Origin: DATBLE01 sp963764565
GTDB taxonomy: Bacteria > Actinomycetota > Thermoleophilia > Gaiellales > Gaiellaceae
Assembly (NCBI GenBank): GCA_963764565.1
Contig: CAVXTD010000017.1
Coordinates: 1-64,000 of the forward strand
Direction: 5' to 3'
Length of the DNA stretch: 64,000 bases
Made by a program: the position numbers and the translations under genes. A model generated the notes under the pieces. The model was not told the origin of the DNA. It made no database searches and worked only from the letters and a program-made list of their open reading frames with translations. Positions 54,604 to 64,000 of this stretch are shown piece by piece. How positions within the stretch are numbered: position 1 is the stretch's first letter; every line of letters begins with the position of its first letter.

Positions 54604-56307
54604 ATGTCCAGTGGCAGCCCCGCCCAGAACTCAACAAGCCCCCGGCCGCCGCGTGCGCGCGGTTCCTGGCGGACGGGGCTGGTCGCGCTGGTCGTGGTTG
54701 CGCTCGCGCTCGTTTCCGCGGGGCCGGGCTGGAGTAAGAAGAAGCCGGTCAATCCTCCTGCCCCGCCGCCCGCAGCGCCGCCCGCGGCTCCTCCCGCCCC
54801 GTCGGGGTACAACCCGGCCACCGACGTGAACTCGATGTTCGCGACGACGCTGTACACGGGCGCTCAGGCGTGGTGGCTGGCGGGCTACACCGGAAAGGGC
54901 GTCGATGTCGCGGTGATCGACAGCGGCGTCAGCCCGGTCGAAGGGCTCGCCACGGCGGGCAAGATCGTCTATGGCCCGGATCTCTCGCTCGAGTCGCAGG
55001 CGCCCGGACCTGCGCAACCTCGACACCTTCGGCCACGGCACCTTCATGGCCGGCCTGATCGCGGGCAAGGGCTCGACCCTGACCGCGCCCTATATGCTTG
55101 CGCCCCCGTCTGCCTATCGGGGCATGGCCCCGGACGCGCGGATCGTGTCGACGTCAAGGTCGGCGCGCCGACCGCTGATGGTCGACGGATCTCTCTCAGG
55201 TGATCGCGGCGATCGACTGGGTTGTCCAGCACGCGAACGACAACGGCCTGAACATCCGTGTGCTCAACCTCTCCTACGGCACCAACTCGACGCAGGCCTA
55301 TGAGCTCGACCCGCTCGCCTACGCGGTCGAGCAGGCGTGGAAGGCGGGGATTTTCGTCGTCGCCGCTGCCGGCAACAACGGCTATCAGCGCGGCGCGCGG
55401 CGACCCGGGCCTTGCCGATCCCGGCTAGGACCCGTACGTGCATCGCGGTCGGCGGCCAGCGACTCGGACGGGCGACCGCACGCCGGTCACCGACGACCAC
55501 GAGCTCGCGGGCTACTCTCCGCGAACACCGGCCAGCCGGAAGCAGCGAAGGCGCAGTGCTCGGATCTCGTTCGCGCCGTGGGCGCGCACATCGCAGGGCC
55601 TGCGCGTTCCGGGCTCGCTACATCGACCAGAACCACCGGATCGGCCGGCTACGGACGAGCCGCTACTTCCGCGGCAGCGGCACCTCGCGAGGCTGTCGGC
55701 GCTTGCCTCCGGGGCGGCCGCCCTGCATCCTGCAGAAGTACCCGCAGCATCACGCCGGGCCAGGTGAAGGCGTTCCTCGCTGATCGACGCGCACAAGTTC
55801 GCGGGGCATCGACGACATAGGCGCAGGGCCGCGGTGAGCTCGACCTCTGCCGACACTGCTCGAACGCCGCCGAGCCCGGAACCGATTCCGCAGAGCTACG
55901 CGGCCACGACCGGCACCGGCTCGCTCGAGCTCTCCCGTGGCTCGGATCACCTGACCCGTCGACGGCAGTCGTCCTCACGGGCGAGCAGGACATCTTCGGC
56001 CAGGCCGTTCAACGCCGGCGCTCGATCGCGGCGCTGGAGGCGGCCGGGCAACTCGCTGGTCGGGCGGCGTCTGGAACGGCAGCAACTGGAGCGGCAACAG
56101 CTGGAGCGGCAACAGCTGGCCGGGAACAGCTGGTCCGGGAACAGCTGGAGCGGCAACAGCTGGTGCGGGCAACACCTGGTCCGGGCAACAGCTGGTGCGG
56201 GAACAGCTGGAGCGGCAGCAGCTGGAGCGGCAACAGCTGGTCCGGCAACGAGCTGGAGCGGCGGCGCCTGGTCCGGCGACAGCTGGCAAGGCGCCACCTG
56301 GGGCTAG
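54604..56307 (+). CDS. Subtilisin-like serine protease with W-S-G-N-S repeat tail, frameshifted
   Basis: A secreted S8 peptidase of about 560 residues. ATG 54604; signal-anchor 'LVALVVVALALVSAGPGWS'; a proline/alanine linker. Catalytic Asp in 'GVDVAVIDSGVSPVEGL', His in 'DTFGHGTFMAGLIAGKG', oxyanion Asn region 'GIFVVAAAGNNG', and the catalytic Ser expected in the frame-shifted 'GSGTS' stretch near 55670. The tail holds about 14 five-residue units, W-S-G-N-S. Indels occur about every 60-100 bp from 55000 on. It may process or anchor at the cell surface. Confidence 0.8.
56065..56300 (+). repeat. 15-bp tandem repeat encoding W-(S/A)-G-(N/S)-S units
   Basis: AACAGCTGG(A/T)(G/C)CGG(C/G) units recur about 14 times in the 3' end of the subtilase gene. 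In-frame units read W-S-G-N-S or W-C-G-N-S, ending W-S-G-D-S-W-Q-G-A-T-W-G. Three or four units carry an extra or missing base, which is a likely place for both slippage and consensus error. Confidence 0.8.
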
Positions 56308-56378
56308 ACCCCGTGGCAGTGCCGACCCCTATCGACTCGCTTTGCGGAACGGGCGATAAATGCCGATGAGTCGATTCG

Positions 56379-59075
56379 GTGGCTACAACATCTGTCAAGC
56401 ACGTCCGCCGGAGCTGGATCCTCCGGCTCGGGCGCCGGGCCGCGTTTGGCTCTTTGTCGGAGTCGTCGCTACTCGCGTCCGCCGGCATCTGGACGATACA
56501 ACCTGCCGACGGCTCCGGAGCTGTTTGCGGCGCGTGCCGGCGGCATCACGCTGCCTTGGTGGGCAGCTCGCCGATCGTCTTCTACCTCGCCGAGACGTGC
56601 GTGGTGCACCTGCAGTTCCGCAAGCAGGCGCACACGCTCTCGCTGATCGAGATCGGGCTCGTGTCTCGGCCTGTTCTTCTCCTCGCCGGCGAGCCCTGCT
56701 GGTGGCGCAGCTCGCCGGTGCCGCGGCTCGCACTGACCGTGCACCGGCGCCAGCAGTGCCGGTCAAGCTCGCGTTCAACCTCGCGGAGTTGTCACTCTGC
56801 ACCGGCATTGCGCTGTGCGATCTTCCGTGGCGCTCGCGTCACGGCCGGCGCGGACGAGCGTGCACGTCTTGGCTGGCCGCGCTCGTCGCTGCGGCAGGTG
56901 CCCATGCGATCGGTAGTCCTGCTGGTCTTCCTCGGTCATCGCGGTGGCCGAGGGAACGGCTGGCGGCGCCGCAGCTGCCGCGGACGTTCGTCGATCTCGC
57001 TCGTCGGGGCTGTCGCGACGGCGTGCATCGGGCTGGTCGCGAGTCGAACTGATCGGTGAACGGGCCCGATCGCGCTGCCTGCTGCTCGTGCTGCCCGTCG
57101 ATCGCGTGCGGGCTCGCCTTCCGGGCCTACGTACCAGCAGCGCGAGCAGCGCGAGCATGTCGAGTTCCTGTACGAGTCGATGCGCGAGACGCAGGGCGCG
57201 GCGGAGTTCGGCCTCGCCGTCGGCCAGCTCCTCGTTGCCGCGCGGCGGCTGTTGCGCGCCGAGTACGCCGAGATCCTGCTGCTCTCGCAGACGCCGGGCG
57301 AGCCGGCTCTGCGCAGCGTGAGCGGCCCGGCGGGCGAGCTGCTCATGCATCGCCGAGTGTCGCTCTCCCCGGCCGACGACCTCGCACGTCGAGTACACGG
57401 AGCGCGGCCGACCGCGGTCCCGCTGCACGGGCGGCAGACGTGAGTCCGCATCCGCCTGCGACGACGTTCCTCGCAACCCGTGGAGCTCGACGACGCGGTG
57501 ATCGGCTGCCCTCCGAGGCGAGGAGCGCGTCTTTTGGGCCTTCTACTCGTCGGCGACAGGATCGGCGACGTCAGCACGTTCTCTCGAGGACGACCTAGTC
57601 CTCTCCTCGCGACGTTCTCGGGTCACGCAAGCGTCCTGCTCGAGAACGGAAGGCTCGAGCGCTCCCTGGCGCAGGTGACGGAGCTGAAGGAGGAGCTGCA
57701 GCAGCCAGGCCTACCACGACGCGCTCACCGGGCTGCCGAACCGTGCGTTCTTCACCGAGCGTCTGGTGGAGACACTCGCGCGCAGACCGACGACGAGACA
57801 ACGCACGCCGTCCTCTATCTCGATCTCGACCGTTTCAAGATCGATCAACGACAGCTGGGGGCACGCAGCCGGCGACGAGCTGCTCGTCCGGGTTGCGGAG
57901 CGCATCGACCAGAACCGTCCGCCCCGCGGACATTCCGGCCCGGCTCGGCGGCGACGAGTTCGCCGTGCTGCTCGAGAACACCGACGCGCCGCGGTGCCGA
58001 GCGTGTGGCGCATGCGGATCGTCGAGGCTCTCAGCCGGCACGTTCTCGCTGTCGGGCCGCGAGGTGAAGCGTGCACGCGAGCATCGGCATCGCTCTCACC
58101 GGGCCGCATGCACGACAGCGCCGAGGAGCTGCTTCGCAACGCCGACACCGCCATGTACACGCGCCAAGAGCGACGAGCGCATGCGCGCGCGCGGTATACG
58201 AGCCGAGGCTGCACACCCGCTTGCGCCGCCGGCAGCGAGCTCGCGATCGACGCTCGAGCGCGCAGTCGAGCGGGACGAGATCGTCGTCCACTACCAACCC
58301 GTCGTCTCGCTCGCCGACGGCACGCATCCAAGCGTTCGAAGCGCTCGCGCGCTGGCAGCACCCCGAGCGTGGGCTGCTCGTTGCCCGCCGACTTCCTCGG
58401 CGTCGCAGAGGAGAGCGGGCTGATCGTGGAGATCGGCGACGAACGTGCCTCGAACAGGCGTTGAGCTGCGCCGCCGACCTGGGAGAAGTGTGCTGCACCG
58501 GCAGCCGGCGACCTCGGACTCTGGGTGAACCTCGCGCCCGGCCGAGCTCACCAACGAGCGCCTCGATCGAAGACCTGGCGCTCAGCTGCTCGCAACGGTC
58601 GGGCTCGACCCGGAGCGACTGACCGATCGAGATCACCGAATCGAGCGTGATCCGCTAACGAGACGCGGCGCTCTGCACGCCATGCACCGGCTGCGCGAGC
58701 TCGGCATCCGCCTCTCGATCGACGACTTCGGCACCGGCTACTCGTCGCTCAGCCGGCTCGCGGAGTTCCCGATCGAGATGATCAAGATCCCCAAGGCGTT
58801 CGTCGACGCGGCTCATCGGCGGGGAACGCGAAAGCGAGCTTCGTCGACGCGATCCTCCGCCTCGTCGACTCGCTCGGACTCGTCGCTGTCGGCGAGGGCA
58901 TCGAACATGCGTCGCAGGCGCAGCAACTCCACGGCCTCGGTTGCGGCCTCGGCCAGGGTTACTTCTTCGGCCGCCCGGTGGGGAGAGACGAGGTGTTTCG
59001 GCCTGCTGCGCGCGGCCGCCGGCGGAGACGCCCTCGTCGCTTCCCCGCCGACCCCCGGCCCTCGAAGCGGCGTAG
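56379..59075 (+). CDS. Membrane GGDEF-EAL cyclic-di-GMP protein with GAF-like region, heavily frameshifted
   Basis: A reconstructed protein of about 890 residues. The first ~230 residues hold several hydrophobic segments in a MASE-like sensor ('FYLAETCVVHLQFRKQAHTL'). A GAF-like part follows ('EFGLAVGQLLVAARRLLRAE'). GGDEF domain: 'AYHDALTGLPNRAFFTERL' across a frame change, 'VLYLDLDRFK', and the active-site R-L-G-G-D-E-F near 57950. EAL domain: E-A-L in 'FEALARWQHPERGLL' near 58345, then 'LSIDDFGTGYSSLSRLAEF' and 'GQGYFFGRPV'. Both catalytic motifs appear intact, so synthesis and hydrolysis are both possible. Indels occur throughout. c-di-GMP often regulates pili such as the Tad system in this window, but no direct link is shown. 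Confidence 0.78.
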
Positions 59076-59156
59076 CTCGTCGGCGACCAGCCGCGCCCGG
59101 CGCGGGGCGGGTACCGGCCGAGACGTGCGCTGCCGCGTCGCGGCTAGAGTCGCCGG

Positions 59157-60011
59157 ATGCGCCGCTTCCGCTACGTCGTCTGCGACGTCTTCACCGACAC
59201 CCCGCTGGCCGGCAACCAGCTCGCGGTCTTCACGGACGCGCGAGAGGTGCCGGAGGAGCGGCTCCAGGATCTCGCCCGGGAGGTGAACTTCTCGCGAGAC
59301 GGTGTTCGTCTACCCGGCGGTCGGCCGAGGGGGCGCACGCGCGGATCCGGATCTTCACGCCGGCGGTCGAGGTGCCGTTCGCCGGCCACCCGACGCTCGG
59401 CTCCGCCTTCGTGCTCGCCGGGCCGCTTCAGCTCGGCGAGATCCGGCTCGAGACCGGGATGGGCGTCGTACCGGTGCGGCTCGAGCGCGAGGGCGCGCGG
59501 ATCGTCTTCGGCCGGATGGAGCAGCCGATCCCGAGCGTCGCGCCGCTACGAGGACGAGGCCGGGCTGCTGGCGGCGCTCGGCGTCGAGCGCTCCGAGCTG
59601 CCGGTCGAGGTCTACGACAACGGGCTCCAGCACGTGTTCGTCGTGCTCGGCTCGCGAGGCGGAGGTGGCGGCGCTGAAGCCCGACCTCGCGCCGGCTCGC
59701 AGACGTGCCGGAGGTGCTCGGCGTCAACGCGGTGGCCGGGCGCGGGGACTGCACTGGAAGACGCGGATGTTCATCCCCAGCGGCGGGTCGCCGAGGACCC
59801 CGCGACCGGGTCGGCCGCCGGGCCGCTCGCCGTCCACCTCGCCCGGCACGGCCGGATCGCCTTCGGCGACGAGATCGAGATCACGCAGGGGGTCGAGATC
59901 TCGCGGCCCTCGAAGCTGTACGCGCGGGTGGACGGCAGCGCCGACCGGATCGAGCGCGTCGAGGTCGGCGGCTCGGCGGTGGTCGTCGCCCGCGGCGAGT
60001 TCCAGCTCTAG
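59157..60011 (+). CDS. PhzF-family isomerase/epimerase-like protein, frameshifted
   Basis: About 280 residues from ATG 59157. It opens 'RFRYVVCDVFTDTPLAGNQL' (G-N-x-L, with the catalytic Glu expected in 'REVNFSE' nearby). It continues with 'IRIFTPAVEVPFAGHPTLGS' (the G-H-P-T motif), 'LRLETGMGVVPV'-like strands, and late 'EDPATGSAAGPLAVHLARHG' (D-P-A-T-G-S-A motif). These are diagnostic for PhzF proteins, which have a diaminopimelate-epimerase fold. Most have no known substrate; nothing nearby suggests phenazine synthesis. Indels lie near 59300, 59550, 59660 and 59750. Its TAG shares CTAG with the convergent gene. Confidence 0.85.
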   Translation: MRRFRYVVCDVFTDTPLAGNQLAVFTDAREVPEERLQDLAREVNFSRDGVRLPGGRPRGRTRGSGSSRRRSRCRSPATRRSAPPSCSPGRFSSARSGSRPGWASYRCGSSARARGSSSAGWSSRSRASRRYEDEAGLLAALGVERSELPVEVYDNGLQHVFVVLGSRGGGGGAEARPRAGSQTCRRCSASTRWPGAGTALEDADVHPQRRVAEDPATGSAAGPLAVHLARHGRIAFGDEIEITQGVEISRPSKLYARVDGSADRIERVEVGGSAVVVARGEFQL

Positions 60012-60400
60012 AGCGCAGACCGCCTCGATCTCGGGCAGCTCGAGCGCGAGGCCCCGCCAGAAGCGGCCGCCGTCCACGGACAGATAGAGGCGGTTTCGGG
60101 CGGCGTAGAGGACGACGTCGGGATCGTCGGGCGAGATCGCGACCGCGCGCCCGGCCGGAAGGCCGCGGCCCGACTCGCGCCACGTGCGGCCGCCGTCGTG
60201 CGAGACGACGAGCGGCGGCTTCGTATCGACGACGGCGACGACCGTCGAGCCTTCGGCGGCGGCCGCGACACGCGCGGCAGCGACAGCGCCGGCGCCGGCG
60301 GCGGCTCGAGCGGTTCCGGTCGGCGTCGAGCGCGATCACCGATCTCCTCGTCGAGGTCGACGACGGCGAGCCCGGCGGCGGTCTGAACGTGCGCGATCAT
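60008..60400 (-). CDS. Small protein with Asp-box (BNR-like) repeats, frameshifted
   Basis: About 130 residues. ATG 60400 overlaps the kinase stop by ATGA and opens 'MIAHVQTAAGLAVVDLDEEI'. After an indel near 60290 it reads 'VVAVVDTKPPLVVSHDGG', 'RTWRESGRGLPAGRAV' and 'VLYAARNRLYLSVDGGRFW'. The S-x-D-G-G-x-x-W pattern occurs twice, the Asp-box of sialidase-like or photosystem-stability (Ycf48-like) propellers. It is too short for a full propeller. Function is unknown; the overlap with the sugar kinase suggests a linked role. Confidence 0.6.
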   Translation of the reverse strand: MIAHVQTAAGLAVVDLDEEIGDRARRRPEPLEPPPAPALSLPRVSRPPPKARRSSPSSIRSRRSSSRTTAAARGASRAAAFRPGARSRSRPTIPTSSSTPPETASICPWTAAASGGASRSSCPRSRRSAL

Positions 60401-61196
60401 GCCGCCCGGCCCGAGAGCAGGCCGGCGACGAGCGCCGAGGCGATTCGCGCCGCGGCCGTGGGAGCGGCGCCGCGGCTGCGGGCGACGAGGTAGGCGGCGG
60501 CGAACGCGTCGCCTGCGCCGGTCGGATCGGCGCTCGCGACCGGCCGCGCTCGCACGAGCTCGGCGATGCCGTCGGCGAAGACAACGCACCCGCGGGAGCC
60601 GAGCGTGACGACCACCTCCGGAACGCCGAGCCGGCGCGAGCGTGCGCTCGTCGTAGCCGTCGACGAGCAGCTCGGCCTCCTCTTCGGCGAGCTTGAGGAT
60701 CGACACCGAGCGGAGCAGTCCGGGTCGTAGTCGCGCGTCGAGCATCGAGCGGCCCGGCTCGGGCGGGCCGGACGAGCCCCTGGCCGTCGAATGAGACCGG
60801 CGCCGGCCGCGGCGAGTGCGCGCGAGCGTCTCGGTGGGGAAGTCGCCGCGGGCGAGCGGCGCGACGTGCACCCAGCGCGCGGCGCCGAGCGCCACTCGTC
60901 GCCTCCTCGGGCGTCCACGGATCGGCGATCGCCTCGACGACCATGCGTCGCTGCTCGCCGTCGTAGGAGAAGAGAAGGCGGTCGTCGCCGCCGAGCTCCG
61001 CCAGCACGCGGGATGCCGAGCTCGACCAGGCGGGAGCAGAAGCCGGCGGTCGGCCGCGCGCGCACTTGGCCACGAGATCGCCGGCGCCGCGAGCGCTCGC
61101 AGCGCGCGGGCCGCGTAGTAGGGGCACCCACCGATACGCGGGGCGCCGCCCGGCGACGAGTCGAGCGACAGGGAGCCGACGACGGCGAGCTGTCAC
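60397..61196 (-). CDS. PfkB-family carbohydrate kinase, frameshifted
   Basis: About 265 residues. GTG 61196 precedes an indel, after which the frame reads 'LAVVGSLSLDSSPGGAPRI' and 'GGCPYYAARALRALAAP', the N-terminal PfkB substrate motif. Middle: 'GGDDRLLFSYDGEQRRMVVE'. End: 'EVVVTLGSRGCVVFADG' and PfkB signature 2 with the catalytic Asp in 'ASADPTGAGDAFAAAYLVA'. It phosphorylates a sugar or nucleoside; the substrate is not evident. Indels occur about every 100 bp. Confidence 0.8.
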
Positions 61197-61212
61197 GGCG
61201 CGCGCAGGGCCG

Positions 61213-61698
61213 CTAGCCCGATGCAGCAGGACGGCGGCGATCGCCGCGGCGACGCCGACGGCGTGCAGCGCGACGCCGCCGCCGGCGGGACAGCGCGCCG
61301 ACTGCGAGCACGAGCGCCCCGAGCGCGACCGCGACGGCGGCGACGACGGCGAGCACGGCGACGCGCCGGAGCACGAGCTCGGGCGTCGCGCCGGTCCAGC
61401 GCTCCAGCGCGGCGAAGGCGAGCTCGGCCGACGAGGAGGAAGGCGGCGCCGTACAGCGGCGCCCGCCGGTCGACCGCGCCGTCGCGGACGAGGAAGAGGC
61501 CGGCGTACTCGCCGCCGAGGAGGACGAGCCCGCCGGTGACGAGCGGCCGGCGCTGCGCAGCGCGAGGGCGACGGCGAGCGCGAGCGCTGCCGCGGCGCCG
61601 ACCGACGCGAGCAGCCAGCCGAGGCGGCCGGCGACCAGGGCCGCGTGCGCGGCCAGACCCGGCGACGGCGAGTACGCGCCGCCGGCGCCGAGGGTCAG
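61213..61698 (-). CDS. Membrane protein of the MoxR-DUF58 cluster, unknown function
   Basis: About 160 residues of strongly hydrophobic sequence: 'LAAHAALVAGRLGWLLASVG', 'AAALALAVALALRSAG' and 'RRVAVLAVVAAVAVALGALV'. At least four membrane segments are likely. A start is not clear; CTG 61698 overlapping the DUF58 stop is possible, or indels hide one. An indel near 61545 splits the middle. Position directly after DUF58 fits the uncharacterised membrane proteins that follow MoxR-DUF58 pairs. Confidence 0.55.
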   Translation of the reverse strand: MTLGAGGAYSPSPGLAAHAALVAGRLGWLLASVGAAAALALAVALALRSAGRSSPAGSSSSAASTPASSSSATARSTGGRRCTAPPSSSSAELAFAALERWTGATPELVLRRVAVLAVVAAVAVALGALVLAVGALSRRRRRRAARRRRRRGDRRRPAASG

Positions 61699-62974
61699 AC
61701 GCGCGCGAGCCTGGCGTGCCGCCTGAATGCCGTCACCTCCCCGAGCGCGCGGCGAGCGGCTCTCCGTCCCGCCACTCCGCGACCGCCGACGCCGGCCGCG
61801 AGGTACTCGTCGCGCAGCGCCTCGCGGCGCAGCTTCCAGAGCCTGAACGCCAGCCGCGCGGCCCGGCTGCGGCCCGGCTGGACGTACGGCAGCGGCGAGA
61901 TCTCGACGACCGCGACGTCGAAGCCGCGCGCGCGCAGATCGAGCAGAGCGCCGGCGGAGCGCTCGTCGAGCAGCGCGGTCAGCCCGATCACGAGCGCCTG
62001 GGGCGGCAGCGTGCGGCTCGGGACGACGTCGATCGAGCGCCACGCGTAGCTGAGCGAGATCTGGGTGTCGAGCAGCGCGTCGACGATCCGGTAGAGCTGG
62101 TGGACGCCCGGTCCCGGGCGCGAGCCAGCGGAGCATGCCGCCGAAGGAGACGAGGCCGACGCGGTCGCGCCGGCGGGCGTACTGCGCGGCGATCGAGGCG
62201 GCCGCGCGGACGGCGAGGTCGAGCGTCCCCGACGCCGCGTCGCGCGCCTCGGCGAAGCTGTCCAGGAAGAGCGACGACGTCCGCGTTGCGCTCCGGGTGC
62301 TGCTCGTTGACCCACAGCTCCCCGCGGCGGGCGCTCGCCCGCCAGTTGATCCGCCGGACGCGGTCGCCGAAGGCGAACGGGCGCAGGTCGGCGAACTCGG
62401 TTCCCTCGCCCTTGTGCCGCGAGCGCTCGTCGCCTGCGAAGAGCTGCGTCTCCGCCGGGCGAACGAGCTCGCGGAGGGTCTCCTCGCGCGGGAAAGACGC
62501 TCACCGGGACCGCGCTCCGCGACCTGCCCGGCGTGGACGAAGAGGCCGAGCAGGTCGCGGGCGCGGACGTGGACGTCGCCGAGGCGCGTAGGCGCCCCAG
62601 CGCTCGGCGCGCAGGCGCAGGCGGCAGCGTGCCGGGCCGCCGGCCGCGATCCGGACGGCGACCGGGTTGTCGCCGTCGGCGACGGCGAGCGCCGGCGGGA
62701 GCTCGAGCCAGAGCTCGGCCCGCTCGAGCGGCGCGCGGCCGCGAGCTCGCAGCTCGACGTTCGAGCTCCTCGCCCTCGATAACACGGTCGCGGTCGAGTC
62801 GACCTCGACCTCGCAGCTCGGGTCGCCCGCGAGCGCGAGCCCGGCGGCGAGGACGGCAGGAACGGCGCTGCGAGCGCCGCCAGCTCGGGCCGGCCGGGTG
62901 ACGAGCGCGGCGATCAGGCCGAGGCCGGCGAGCGCGGCGTAGGCGGCGACCTTCGGCGAGGCCGCGCGGCTCAC
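61695..62974 (-). CDS. DUF58 domain protein, frameshifted
   Basis: About 425 residues. GTG 62974 overlaps the moxR stop by GTGA and opens 'SRAASPKVAAYAALAGLGL' with two N-terminal membrane segments. 'LERAELWLELPPALAVADG' follows. The DUF58 core is 'GTEFADLRPFAFGDRVRRIN', 'WRASARRGELWVNE', then 'ADVVLFLDSFAEARD' (a vWA-like strand), 'VGLVSFGG' and 'VHQLYRIVDALLDTQI'. It ends 'GEVTAFRRHARLARV'. DUF58 proteins are vWA-fold partners of MoxR ATPases. Indels are frequent but all blocks are in order. Confidence 0.8.
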
Positions 62975-63927
62975 GGGCCGGCGAACGTCCTCGGCCGGCG
63001 GCGTCGGCACCGTCTCGAGCGGCTCGCGCGACGACGTCCTCGGCGCCGGACGCGCTGCACCCAGAGCTCGGGCCGGAGCGACGAGCCGGTGGGCGAGCGC
63101 CGGCACGGCGACCGCCTTGACGTCGTCGGGGATGACGAAGTCGCGGCCGTCGAGCACCGCGCGCGCGCGCGCGAGCTTGAGCATCGCGAGGCTGCCGCGC
63201 GGGCTGGCCCCGACCTGGACGCTCGCGGCTCTCGCGCGTCGCGCGGACGAGGTCGACGATGTAGTAGCCGATGCTCTCGGCGACGTGGACCTCCTCGAGC
63301 GCCTGCTGCATCGCGCGCAGCGTCCCGCCGTCGACGACGGGCGCAGCTCGACCTCGTCGTGCGCCGCTCGCGCCGGCGCTCGAGCACGCCGAGCTCGTCC
63401 GTCGCGCGACGGATAGCCGAGCCGATGCGCAGGAGGAAGCGGTCGAGCTGCGCCTCGGGCAGCGGGTAGGTGCCCTCGTACTCGATCGGGTTCTGGGTCG
63501 CGAGCACGAGAAACGGCCGCTCGAGCGGGCGCGTCCGCCCCTCGATCGTCACCTGGCGCTCCTGCATCGCCTCGAGCAGCGCCGCCTGCGTCTTCGGCGG
63601 AGCGCGGTTGATCTCGTCGGCGAGCAGCAGGTTGGTGAAGATCGGGCCGGGGCGGAACTCGAACTCGGCGGTGCGCTGGTCGAACACCGACGAGCCGGTC
63701 ACGTCGGAGGGCATCAGGTCGGGCGTGAACTGGATGCGCGCGAAGCCGAGCGCCGGCGACCTGGGCGAACGAGCGCGCGATCAGCGTCTTCGCGAGGCCG
63801 GGGTAGTCCTCGATCAGCACGTGCCCGTCCGCGAGCACGCCGAGCAGGACGAGCTCGAGCGCGCTCGCGCTTGCCGACGACCGCGCGCTCGACCTCGTCG
63901 AGCATGCCGGTTCGAGAGCTCCGCCAC
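62971..63927 (-). CDS. MoxR-family AAA+ ATPase, frameshifted
   Basis: About 318 residues. GTG 63927 ('VAELSNR') is chosen because the next frame then gives 'MLDEVERAVVGKRE' and 'VLADGHVLIEDYPGLAKTLI' (Walker A variant G-L-A-K-T). Walker B and sensor follow in 'ADEINRAPPKTQAALLEAMQ' and 'FLVLATQNPIEYEGTYPLP'. 'QVGASPRGSLAMLKLARARA' is the C-terminal lid. Indels lie near 63905, 63865, 63760, 63345 and 63230. MoxR ATPases act as chaperones with DUF58/vWA partners in maturing envelope or enzyme complexes. Confidence 0.82.
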
Positions 63928-63937
63928 CTCGCCGGGT

Positions 63938-64000
63938 TCACAGGCGCTCCAGCGCCTCGACCGCGGCCTCGATCGCGCCGAGCGGCGCCGCCGGGAGCGC
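63938..64000 (-). CDS. C-terminus of a gene preceding moxR, cut by the window edge
   Basis: The last 20 codons read 'PLGAIEAAVEALERL' and stop with TGA at 63938-63940, 11 bp before the moxR start. In related clusters a DUF4350 or DUF4129 protein occupies this place. The fragment is too short to assign. Confidence 0.5.
   Translation of the reverse strand, partial: ALPAAPLGAIEAAVEALERL

Overview
The window is 64 kb of GC-rich bacterial chromosome. GTG starts, 4-bp GTGA/ATGA overlaps between genes, a Tad pilus locus without an outer-membrane secretin, and secreted proteins carrying RCC1, lamin-tail and W-S-G-N-S repeats all point to a monoderm actinobacterium. A Thermoleophilia-like lineage (Gaiellales/Solirubrobacterales) is my best guess. 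That is inference from gene style; no rRNA is present. Many genes are broken by single-base indels even though their catalytic motifs and overlapping stop/start junctions are intact. The indels cluster at about 3.9-6.0, 7.3-11.3, 14.0-15.0, 43-47 and 53.8-64 kb. I read most of them as consensus errors and give the reconstructed gene spans.

Layout. 0-5.1 kb: an ABC sugar importer (binding-protein C-terminus, two permeases, ATPase) followed by a GH20 hexosaminidase, suggesting amino-sugar oligomer uptake. 5.3-18.3 kb: secreted surface proteins, dominated by two tandem paralogous giant genes (7.2-11.6 and 11.9-16.6 kb, minus strand). They share a duplicated promoter, a repeated ~145-residue beta-sandwich-like domain, Ig-like domains and a seven-blade RCC1 propeller each. 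18.4-20.1 kb: a cell-wall amidase and remnants of a transposase and a DUF6933-like gene. 20.2-30.5 kb: a complete cytoplasmic and membrane Tad/Flp pilus machine in two divergent arms (minus: pilin, TadE, TadG-vWA, CpaB, a small receiver-like protein, vWA-TadB, TadC; plus: CpaE, CpaF). A second 48-residue pilin, a DUF192 gene and a dead integrase lie between the arms.

30.5-48.5 kb: a 17.4-kb catabolic block bounded by two diverged direct copies of a tRNA-Arg(CCT) gene plus the 5' part of a lytic transglycosylase gene. The left copy is truncated and the right copy is complete. The block holds an hpa-like meta-cleavage set (HpaB/HpaC monooxygenase, ALDH, VOC extradiol dioxygenase, GntR regulator, DHDPS-type aldolase, FAH-RraA fusion). 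It also holds a MetE/epoxyalkane-CoM-transferase-like zinc enzyme divergent from an operon of GMC oxidoreductase, NmrA-type reductase, styrene-monooxygenase-like flavoprotein and ThDP enzyme. An LLM oxidoreductase and a nitroreductase complete it. Two near-identical putative operator/-10 sites and a perfect palindrome at the hpaC start suggest local control by the GntR protein.

48.5-64 kb: housekeeping and envelope genes. These are the intact transglycosylase, DedA, a class III aminotransferase, an ABC-2 exporter, a tandem SixA phosphatase, a subtilase with a W-S-G-N-S tail, a GGDEF-EAL protein, PhzF, a PfkB kinase, and a MoxR-DUF58 cluster running off the right edge. The strongest candidates for new biology are the tRNA-bounded catabolic island (FAH-RraA fusion; MetE-like enzyme beside an epoxidase-like flavoprotein) and the duplicated RCC1 surface genes.
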